A stretch of 45,193 bases of DNA from Anaerolineae bacterium clx_CAG2 (lineage in GTDB: Bacteria > Chloroflexota > Anaerolineae > JAAEKA01). Shown here piece by piece: positions 7,872 to 14,528 of this stretch (position 1 is the first letter of the stretch; the number at the start of each line of letters is the position of its first letter). Where the stretch lies: NCBI GenBank assembly GCA_014155705.1, contig JAAEKA010000037.1, positions 1 through 45,193 on the forward strand. The letters are read 5' to 3'. The notes below the pieces were generated by a model, which saw only the letters and a list, made by a program, of their open reading frames with translations, was not told where the DNA came from and made no database searches. The position numbers were made by a program, and so were the translations under genes.

Positions 7872-9557
7872 CTATTGCACCGCCTGTGCGGTCTGCAAGA
7901 TACCCTGCAGTGGAATAGCTACCCAGTGCGGGCGGTTGTTCAGCTCGTAGCCCAACTCATAAACGGCCTTGGACAGCAGGTATGCATCCAGAACGCCCTT
8001 AAGTTCCTCCCGTTTGGCAGGCATAAAGGGTGCATCGCCTGCCACCTCCAGATAGGTTTGCAGGTAGGCCACAGAGACCCACAGATGCCAGTAGCGCGCC
8101 CATGCCTCCAGATCGGTCGCCGCGCGCGGCGACCGGTCGGGGCGATCCACCACATAGAAGTAGGCGGCGTAGGCCGCATAGTGGAAGGAACGCAGCATGC
8201 CGGCCACATCCTGTAGGGGCGATCCCTTTTGGCGCCGTTCGCTGAGCGGGCGGGCTGGTTCCCCCTCGAAGTCGATGATCATGAAGTCATCGCCCGTGTA
8301 GAGCACCTGGCCCAGGTGGTAGTCGCCGTGGATGCGCTCACGCAGGGCTGTGATGTCGCTCTCCAGCAGCGCGTCGAAGTCGCTGACGATACGTTCCTCC
8401 AGAGCCAGCACCTGTTGGGCCGGATCTTGTGCAGCCGCAGGTAGTTCATCGAGATGGTGGCGCAGGTGTTGGAACACCGTTCCGGTCAGCTTATGCATGT
8501 CGCGCTGCAAGTGCTCACGGTAGGCAGGGCTGAATAGCTCCAGCCCGAAGACCGGATCCTGCGGCTGCGAGGCCAGGGCCAGGTGCAGCTCAGCCGTCCG
8601 CCGTCCCAGCAGGCGGGCCGAGTCCAGGTAGGGGCCGATGGTTTCTGCGGCTTGCGCTGGCATCGGCGCCTCGGCCAGGGACAGCAGCGGCTCCTGGGGC
8701 AAGTCCGTCACCCAGCTCGGCGGTGCATAGTGTGCGCTGGACCGTTCGAAGTACTCTTGCAGCGAATCCAGCGTGTAGCGCCAAGCGTCGCCCTGGTTGG
8801 GCACGAAGCCTTGCAGCAGCGCCAGCGAGATCGGTTCGCCGGCCTCGGGTCCCTTACGACGGTACTCCAGCGCACCGGCTACCGGTGGTACGTGGCTGAA
8901 GGCGGCCTTCTCGGTCAGGAAGCTGCCGATCTCCTGATCAGGGTTGGCGCCGGTCTCCAGCCGGCGGAAGAGCTTGAGCAGCAGTCGCTTGCCGTAGCGC
9001 ACATTGGTGTTGCTCTGCTCCACGCCTAACACGTGGGGCGTCAAGGGTTCTCTGGGGTCGCCGCGCAGCCAGGGGAAGGCGATGGTAGATGAGGCTGCCA
9101 CGTCGCCCTTCTCGCCGCTCCATACGCGGCGCTCGGCGAAGGCATCCAGCAGCAGCGTGTCGAACTCTTTGTTCCATACCGCGTCGTAGAGCACCCCGTC
9201 CTCCCCGGCTGCGCGCAGAATTGCCACCACGGCATTGGGTCGTTCGCTGCGCAGATTCTCAGCCTGCTCGCCCACGGCAAAGGCCAGCGGCAGCACATAG
9301 GTCTCCGGCTCGCCTGCGGTGAAAAACACGTTGATCAGGGTTAAGTAGACGCCCAGTTCCATGGGGATGGCTTCGACCAACCGCACGGCCAGGATCGTGC
9401 GCGCCTTGGAACCGAACCAGCGCCGTGGCGTCAGATAGCCGGGCAGGATCTGTTCCAGCGCAGCCCTGGCGTCGCTGGTCAGAATCGTGTCCCAGGAACC
9501 TGGCGCGGTAATGATGGGGAGATCAGCAGTTTGGGTGGACGTTGTAGCGGATGACAT
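7872..9557 (-). CDS. Maltokinase-like protein (aminoglycoside phosphotransferase fold)
   Basis: The protein has 561 residues. An N-terminal cap (LPGYLTPRRWFGSKARTI near residue 35) is the maltokinase signature. The kinase lobe carries NTNVRYGKRLLLKLFRRLETGANPD, the catalytic loop IHGDYHLGQVL and the metal-binding IIDFEGEP. Maltokinases phosphorylate maltose at C1 with ATP, feeding maltose-1-phosphate to GlgE for alpha-glucan synthesis. In many genomes this domain is fused or adjacent to trehalose synthase; neither that gene nor glgE is in the window, so the pathway link is inference. The start at 9557 (MSSATTST) has AAGGAG just upstream; a longer frame from 9659 would cross the promoter. Cytoplasmic. 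Confidence 0.85.
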   Translation of the reverse strand: MSSATTSTQTADLPIITAPGSWDTILTSDARAALEQILPGYLTPRRWFGSKARTILAVRLVEAIPMELGVYLTLINVFFTAGEPETYVLPLAFAVGEQAENLRSERPNAVVAILRAAGEDGVLYDAVWNKEFDTLLLDAFAERRVWSGEKGDVAASSTIAFPWLRGDPREPLTPHVLGVEQSNTNVRYGKRLLLKLFRRLETGANPDQEIGSFLTEKAAFSHVPPVAGALEYRRKGPEAGEPISLALLQGFVPNQGDAWRYTLDSLQEYFERSSAHYAPPSWVTDLPQEPLLSLAEAPMPAQAAETIGPYLDSARLLGRRTAELHLALASQPQDPVFGLELFSPAYREHLQRDMHKLTGTVFQHLRHHLDELPAAAQDPAQQVLALEERIVSDFDALLESDITALRERIHGDYHLGQVLYTGDDFMIIDFEGEPARPLSERRQKGSPLQDVAGMLRSFHYAAYAAYFYVVDRPDRSPRAATDLEAWARYWHLWVSVAYLQTYLEVAGDAPFMPAKREELKGVLDAYLLSKAVYELGYELNNRPHWVAIPLQGILQTAQAVQ

Positions 9558-9593
9558 GGGAGTGCTCCTTCGTACGTTTTGCCGAACACCCCA

Positions 9594-9641
9594 ATTATAC
9601 AACAAGGTTGGCGTTCGTCCAACGACTCGCGCCAACCTTGT
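9594..9641 (-). promoter_or_regulatory. Maltokinase promoter overlapped by an operator-like 12-bp inverted repeat
   Basis: On the minus strand TTGGAC (9622-9617) and a perfect TATAAT (9599-9594) have a 17-base spacer. The inverted repeat ACAAGGTTGGCG (9602-9613) / CGCCAACCTTGT (9630-9641) has its two arms on either side of the -35 box, and the inner arm fills much of the spacer. A bound dimeric repressor would block polymerase; the regulator is not in the window. Confidence 0.65.
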
Positions 9642-9691
9642 GGATACGACTGAACCCACGCCTGCAATCGGCGGGAGTCAACGACGCGCGG

Positions 9692-10111
9692 CTACTCGTC
9701 TTCGATGATCTGGAAACTGGTGGTGATCTCAGCCGTCGGCCGCACGGTGGCCGCTACGGAGCAGTACTTGGTCTCCGACAGGTGGATCGCATCGCCCACG
9801 TTCTTGTCGGTCAGTCCCTTGCCGCGCAGAATGTACTCCAGGTGGATGTGGCGGTAGGGCCAGGGCGGATCGGCCTGTTGCTCGCCGGTCACCTTAACCT
9901 CCAGCCCGGTCAACGTGGCCTTTTTCTTCTCCAGGATGCCTACCACATCGTAGGCCGAACAGCCGGCCAGGCCCAGCAGCAGCATTTCTGACGGCGACAC
10001 TCCGATCGCATTTTCCTCGTCCTGTCCCGACATGACGACCGAACGCTGAGAGCTGCCGATGCCGACAAACTGCTTCTTCTGTAGCCAGGTCACACTAACG
10101 TTTTTTGCCAT
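9692..10111 (-). CDS. OsmC family protein (YhfA-like)
   Basis: The protein has 139 residues with the OsmC/Ohr fold. The two conserved cysteines are Cys51 in LGLAGCSAYD and Cys117 in ETKYCSVAATV; ENAIGVSPSEMLL (about 33-45) is the typical helix before the first Cys. OsmC and Ohr proteins reduce organic hydroperoxides with these cysteines; the YhfA-like branch has the same residues but a less certain substrate. Cytoplasmic. AAGGA lies upstream of the ATG. The gene stands alone, with the maltokinase promoter downstream and the acyl-CoA ligase upstream on the same strand. Confidence 0.88.
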   Translation of the reverse strand: MAKNVSVTWLQKKQFVGIGSSQRSVVMSGQDEENAIGVSPSEMLLLGLAGCSAYDVVGILEKKKATLTGLEVKVTGEQQADPPWPYRHIHLEYILRGKGLTDKNVGDAIHLSETKYCSVAATVRPTAEITTSFQIIEDE

Positions 10112-10127
10112 GATGAGTCCTTGTCCA

Positions 10128-10200
10128 GGTAGGTGTCAAGTGTCAGTTGAAACGTGAAACGTGTCACGTGCTATCGTTGAGATGCCAGACGCCCGGCATC
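10128..10200. repeat. Word-like simple repeats and a small hairpin between osmC and the acyl-CoA ligase
   Basis: Variants of GTGTCAAGTGTCA and ACGTGAAACGTG run through 10131-10170. They are followed by the hairpin GATGCC-N8-GGCATC (10181-10200), which could terminate the ligase transcript. Similar degenerate word repeats occur in other gaps of this window. Confidence 0.5.
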
Positions 10201-10258
10201 AAGTTACATTCTGCCAGCCATCTCATGAACTGAACTTATCACCTACCCCAGCCGCCGA

Positions 10259-11824
10259 CTATTCGTCCGCCAGCTCCCGCTTCAGAATCTTGCCCGTAGC
10301 GGTCATGGGCAGGGCGGTGCGGAATTCGATGTAACGCGGATACTTGTACGCGGCCAGCCCCACTTTGGCGAACTCCATCATCTCGTCGACGGTAGCGCTC
10401 TGGTTTGGCTTGAGCACGATGTAGGCCTTGATCTCTTCGCCCATCCTGGGATCGGGCACGCCCTTGACGGCTACCAGTGATACCTTGGGATGGGTCATGA
10501 AGTACTCTTCTAACTCGCGCGGGTAAACGTTGAAGCCGCCGCGGATAATCATTTCTTTCAGCCGGTCGACGATGTAGAAGTAACCTTCGTCGTCGGTCTT
10601 GCCCAGGTCGCCGCTGTGGAACCAGTCGTCGCGAATCGATTGGGCCGTAGCCTCGGGCTTCTTGTAGTAGCCTTTCATCAACTGGTGGCCGCGGATCACC
10701 ACCTCGCCCACCTCGCCGGCCGGCAATGGGGTGTGTTTTTCGTCCATAGGATTGACAATGCGCACGTCGGTCAACCAGATGGGCTGGCCGATGGAGCCGG
10801 CCTTGCGCGGCCGGTCAAGCTGGTTGAAACAGGCCACCGGTGAGGTCTCGCTCAGTCCGTAGCCCTCCAGGATCGGCACGTCGAACCTGGCCTCGAAGCC
10901 CTTGATCACCTCCAGCGGCAGGGCTGAGCCGCCGCTGACCGCAACGCGCATGGTGGCGGCAATTTGGGCCAGGTCGAACTTCTCAGCCTCGGGATAGCTC
11001 ATCAGCGCCCAGTACATGGTCGGTACGCCGGCAAAGATGGTGACGTGGTCGCGCTGCATGATCCCTAAGGCGGCGTCGGGCGTGAAGCGGGGCAGCAGAG
11101 TCATGGCCGCGCCTGAGGTGAAGGCCGTGTTCATGATCACTGTCTGGCCGAAGGAGTGGAAGAGCGGCAGCACAGCCAGCGCCACGTCCTCCCGGTTGAA
11201 GCCGACCATGTCGCGCGTGGCCACGGCGTTCATCACCATATTGGCATGGGTCAGCTCGGCGCCCTTGGGGCTGCCCGTGGTGCCAGAGGTGTAGAGAATC
11301 ACCGCGGTCTCGTCGGGCATGGTCTGCGCTGTGTCGAAGACTGGCGGCTGGCCGGCCATGACGCGGCCCAGCGTTGTCACGCCCTCGCCCTCGACTGGCG
11401 GCGCGGCGGCCGGATCCACGGTGGCGATGATCAAATGTTGGCAGCCTGGCGCCTGTTGGAAGCCCTCGAAGGCCATCTGCGCCATCGGCAGATCCGGCGT
11501 GCCCTGAAAGGCGATCAGGGCCACGGCGTCGCTGTCGTTGAGATGATAGGCCACTTCACGCCCTTTGAAGAGCACGTTGAATGGCACCACGGCGGCCCCG
11601 ACTTTAAGGATGGCGTAGTAGGCGATGGGAAAATAGGGCAGGTTGGGGCAGGAGAGAGCGACCTTGTCGCCGCGCTGGACGCCTAGCTTGCGGAGGCCGT
11701 TGGCCAGTTGGTTAGCAGCGCCGTTGAGCTGGGCATAGGTGAGCTTAGTGTCGTTGAAAATGACGGCCAGGTCTGTGGGGTGAGCCCTGGCGCTGGACTC
11801 CAACAGCATAGCAAGATTGAGCAT
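10259..11824 (-). CDS. Long-chain fatty acid--CoA ligase (AMP-binding, ANL superfamily)
   Basis: The protein has 521 residues and all the core motifs of acyl-adenylating enzymes. These are the P-loop LYTSGTTGSPKGAELTHANM (about 176-195), EGYGLSETSP (about 320), HSGDLGKTDDEGYFYIVDR with the hinge Asp, GGFNVYPRELEE, and the C-terminal catalytic Lys in TATGKILKREL. It activates a fatty or aryl acid with ATP and transfers it to CoA, in the cytoplasm or at the membrane. The chain length cannot be inferred. AGGAGG precedes the ATG, and a TTGCCT-N17-TAAGAT promoter lies upstream. The gene is monocistronic. Confidence 0.9.
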   Translation of the reverse strand: MLNLAMLLESSARAHPTDLAVIFNDTKLTYAQLNGAANQLANGLRKLGVQRGDKVALSCPNLPYFPIAYYAILKVGAAVVPFNVLFKGREVAYHLNDSDAVALIAFQGTPDLPMAQMAFEGFQQAPGCQHLIIATVDPAAAPPVEGEGVTTLGRVMAGQPPVFDTAQTMPDETAVILYTSGTTGSPKGAELTHANMVMNAVATRDMVGFNREDVALAVLPLFHSFGQTVIMNTAFTSGAAMTLLPRFTPDAALGIMQRDHVTIFAGVPTMYWALMSYPEAEKFDLAQIAATMRVAVSGGSALPLEVIKGFEARFDVPILEGYGLSETSPVACFNQLDRPRKAGSIGQPIWLTDVRIVNPMDEKHTPLPAGEVGEVVIRGHQLMKGYYKKPEATAQSIRDDWFHSGDLGKTDDEGYFYIVDRLKEMIIRGGFNVYPRELEEYFMTHPKVSLVAVKGVPDPRMGEEIKAYIVLKPNQSATVDEMMEFAKVGLAAYKYPRYIEFRTALPMTATGKILKRELADE

Positions 11825-11866
11825 GGCAGCCTCCTGAGAGAGCGGATTGGGTTCAAAAGCAGTACT

Positions 11867-11895
11867 ATCTTAGCGCAGGAAGTGAGCAGAGGCAA
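11867..11895 (-). promoter_or_regulatory. Predicted promoter of the acyl-CoA ligase gene
   Basis: On the minus strand TTGCCT (11895-11890) and TAAGAT (11872-11867) are separated by 17 bases, about 45 bases before the ATG at 11824. Confidence 0.45.
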
Positions 11896-11909
11896 ATGCG
11901 CAAGCGGAC

Positions 11910-11938
11910 TTGACACGCCTGTCAGGCAGGGTTAGACT
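11910..11938 (+). promoter_or_regulatory. Predicted promoter of the small membrane protein gene
   Basis: TTGACA (11910-11915) and TAGACT (11933-11938) have a 17-base spacer on the plus strand. Transcription would begin near 11945, immediately before a 13-bp inverted repeat, so the mRNA would start with a hairpin. Confidence 0.5.
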
Positions 11939-11947
11939 GTTATCCTC

Positions 11948-12013
11948 TAGAAACCGGGAGGTTTGTACTGGCTGTATCAAGCAGGAAGCGCTCACGAAGA
12001 CTCCCGGTTTCTA
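11948..12013. repeat. 13-bp perfect inverted repeat TAGAAACCGGGAG
   Basis: TAGAAACCGGGAG (11948-11960) and its exact complement CTCCCGGTTTCTA (12001-12013) are separated by 40 bases in the leader of the small membrane protein gene. The AGAAACCGGG core recurs at 2799 and in the terminator at 7832, suggesting a dispersed palindromic family. Confidence 0.65.
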
Positions 12014-12065
12014 CATGCACTCGGTTTAGATTGTTGGCAACATCTGTTTTGTGAGGAGCACCTCT

Positions 12066-12482
12066 ATGTCTATCGATTTCATCCATGGGCGTCTGGCCAA
12101 CGCTGCGTTGCTGTTCAGCATCATCTGCTTCGCCTGGGGCCTGCTTAACTTTGTCCGCAAGCAACCGGTCACGAGCAGCTACTGGGGTGGCCTGGTGATC
12201 TTGCAGATTCTGGCCATGGCGCAGGTGGTGATCGGCATTGTTGTCTACATGTCGACGGATGGCGGCCAGTTGGCCCGTCCTATCGTCCACATGCTCTACG
12301 CCGCTACGCTGGTGATCTCACTGCCGGCCGCCTATGTCTACACCGGCGGCAAGGACACCCGGCGTGAGAACATAATCTACGCCTTGGTCTGTCTCTGGCT
12401 GGTCTTCATCGCCGAACGCTCCATCAGCACCGGCCAGGAAGGCGCGCTGCCTGTGCTGTCTTTGCTGTTGGCAGGCATCTGA
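12066..12482 (+). CDS. Four-helix small membrane protein of unknown function
   Basis: The protein has 138 residues with hydrophobic segments near 11-27, 43-62, 75-92 and 103-118, so it is probably a four-helix inner-membrane protein. It begins MSIDFIHGRLANAALLF and has a conserved-looking RPIVHMLYAATLV segment. I do not recognise a named family or a catalytic motif. The ATG at 12066 is chosen because GAGGAG lies about 8 bases upstream. It is transcribed alone, divergent from the acyl-CoA ligase and convergent with the VanW gene, with a hairpin just after its stop. Confidence 0.7.
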   Translation: MSIDFIHGRLANAALLFSIICFAWGLLNFVRKQPVTSSYWGGLVILQILAMAQVVIGIVVYMSTDGGQLARPIVHMLYAATLVISLPAAYVYTGGKDTRRENIIYALVCLWLVFIAERSISTGQEGALPVLSLLLAGI

Positions 12483-12495
12483 GGCCAAACAAAAG

Positions 12496-12514
12496 GCCGG
12501 ATCTACGATCCGGC
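12496..12514 (+). terminator. Hairpin terminator between convergent genes
   Basis: GCCGGATC-TAC-GATCCGGC forms a perfect 8-bp GC-rich stem 13 bases after the stop of the small membrane protein gene, followed by only two T residues. The VanW gene ends at 12598 from the other side, so the hairpin may serve both. Confidence 0.55.
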
Positions 12515-12597
12515 TTGCACATCCACAGGTTTAGCACGCTCCATTCCGCACCCGCTGCCCCCCATTCGTTGTGTGACGCCATCGCTGCCCCCTGTTG

Positions 12598-14520
12598 CTA
12601 CGGCGTGGCGGTAGGCGCTGGCGTTTCCGTGCCAGTCGGCGTGTCCGGCCCGACCAGATAATACGCTGCCCAGGGGGTGTAGCTGCTCTTCAGCGTCTCA
12701 TCTTTCAGCACGTTGCCTGCGCTGTCGCGGATCACACGGCGCCAGGCTACCTCCATGCCCTTGCTGGCCCACTCTACCTGGCGCACCTGGCCTGGCGCAA
12801 GGCTGGCATCCTGCTGGTAGGTCGGCGGCGGCGGCGGCGTTTCCTTGATCACCTCAGGTCCGGTTACCTCCACCTGCCACGAAGGCTTGGTGCCGTAGAA
12901 TTTGAAGGTCAGTGTGCCTTTGACCTCGTCCAGTTCCGACTTGATGATCAGATAGTTGTCGGTGGTGTTGCGGAACTTGAAGTCGACATTGGGCGTGTAG
13001 ATCGTGGCATCCAGACCTGGCGTACCGTACCAGCCCACCACATAGCCGTGGTTCCAGCGCTCCTCGATGGGAAAGCCGCCGTAATAGGCCGCGCGGAAGA
13101 CGGTGGTGCTGGCCTGGCAGACGCCGCCGCCAATGCCTACCGCTGTGCGATCGCCCCAAATAATCAGCGAATCTTTGTAGCCATATTCCTCGCTCACGTC
13201 GCCGACGGCCTGGTTGAAGGAGAAGACTTCGCCTGGGGGCACTACGCTGTTGTCAATGGCCGCGGCCGCGACGGCGATATTGTGGACGCGATCGGCGCTG
13301 GATCCTTTGAAGTTGCTCGTGCCTTCGGCCACCAGTTCCTTGACGCCCATCTGGTCGATGGCATGCATGTTGACTGCTGGCTCAACCAGTGTCAGCGGAA
13401 GTGTGGCCTGGCGCTCAGGACTCAGCGCAGCCTGACGAATGGCCTCCAGCGTGGCATCGACGTTCAGTGTGCGACCGATCTGGCTGGGTGAGACGACAGT
13501 GATCTCGCCGGTCTGGGGGTTGAAGTCTACTTCAGCATCGCGTGGTTCCCGCGCCAACTCCGCGGCCCAGCTTTGCACCTGAGCGCGCAGCGGGCTGACC
13601 TCGAACTCGGCCACCACTTGCAATGATCCGTCGACCAGGGGCGCCATCTCCGTACTGACCAGTTTCGCCAGCTCCTCGGCCGGGATGGTGTAGCTGGGCG
13701 GCGGCGCGTCGTCGTCCAGATCGGGATTGGCTGCTGTCAGCGTCACCGGTCCGCCCAACACCTGGCGCACGAAAACCTCCGCCTGGCTGACGTCGGCCAG
13801 CAGGGGGGGCGTTTCTTTGACTGCCAACTCGACCGTGTCGCCTGTGTTGTGCAGCAAAGCCGCATAGACCGCCTCCAGGCTCCCGGCCACATCCAGCGAA
13901 TAGCCTACCTGGCTGGGCGTCGAGTTGACCTGCAGGCCATTGATGCGCAGCGTTGCCTCTGACGTGGGCCGGTTGATCTCGCGGGCGCGCTCCTCCAGCC
14001 AGGCCAGGCCCGTCGAACGGTCGACCGCTTCGTCGGCCAGCACTTCGTGGCCGAAGCGATAGGCGGCCAGTTGATCCTGAAGGTTGGCCTGGAGTTGGGC
14101 GATCTCGTGCAGCGGCTCTGGGCCGGCGATGGGGCGACGGCCGACCTGGAAAGCCGCCTCGGCCGCGCTATAGGCGTCGAAGTTCACCCCCAAGTCCTTG
14201 GCGGTCAGAGTCCAGGTCTGATCGCCGTAGCGCACCACTACAGGCGCCATGGGGTAGGGGTCGAAAGCGGCGTCCAGTACTGCCTGGGCGTTGGCCAGAC
14301 TCAGGCCGCTTAGGTCGATTCCGCGCACCGATACACCCTGATAGATGCGGCCGGCGTACTGGTTTTGGTACCACAGCACGCTACCTACGGCTGCCAGCGC
14401 GCCCAACCAGACCAAGACGGCCAGCAAGGCCAGCAAGAAGCGGCCAAAGGAAAAAGATTTTTCCGGTTGAGTCTTTCGGGACCGGGTCACGGCTCCCTGA
14501 GATGCTTGTACTGTCGCCAT
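12598..14520 (-). CDS. VanW family protein with peptidoglycan-binding-like domains
   Basis: The protein has 640 residues. A basic N-terminus is followed by one membrane anchor (about 29-52) and an extracellular part. PG_binding_4-type domains cover about 60-380 (VSVRGIDLSGLSLANAQAVL is the typical start). The VanW domain (about 403-545) follows, with FNQAVGDVSEEYGY, AVGIGGGVCQASTTVFRAAY and the conserved WNHGYVVGWYG. The C-terminus is rich in Pro and Thr. The protein is probably bound to the cell envelope and interacts with peptidoglycan; the biochemical role of VanW is unknown. The start at 14520 (MATVQASQ) lies 8 bases after the stop of the HerA-like ATPase gene, so the two form an operon. 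Confidence 0.88.
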   Translation of the reverse strand: MATVQASQGAVTRSRKTQPEKSFSFGRFLLALLAVLVWLGALAAVGSVLWYQNQYAGRIYQGVSVRGIDLSGLSLANAQAVLDAAFDPYPMAPVVVRYGDQTWTLTAKDLGVNFDAYSAAEAAFQVGRRPIAGPEPLHEIAQLQANLQDQLAAYRFGHEVLADEAVDRSTGLAWLEERAREINRPTSEATLRINGLQVNSTPSQVGYSLDVAGSLEAVYAALLHNTGDTVELAVKETPPLLADVSQAEVFVRQVLGGPVTLTAANPDLDDDAPPPSYTIPAEELAKLVSTEMAPLVDGSLQVVAEFEVSPLRAQVQSWAAELAREPRDAEVDFNPQTGEITVVSPSQIGRTLNVDATLEAIRQAALSPERQATLPLTLVEPAVNMHAIDQMGVKELVAEGTSNFKGSSADRVHNIAVAAAAIDNSVVPPGEVFSFNQAVGDVSEEYGYKDSLIIWGDRTAVGIGGGVCQASTTVFRAAYYGGFPIEERWNHGYVVGWYGTPGLDATIYTPNVDFKFRNTTDNYLIIKSELDEVKGTLTFKFYGTKPSWQVEVTGPEVIKETPPPPPTYQQDASLAPGQVRQVEWASKGMEVAWRRVIRDSAGNVLKDETLKSSYTPWAAYYLVGPDTPTGTETPAPTATP

Positions 14521-14528
14521 AGCTCGTA

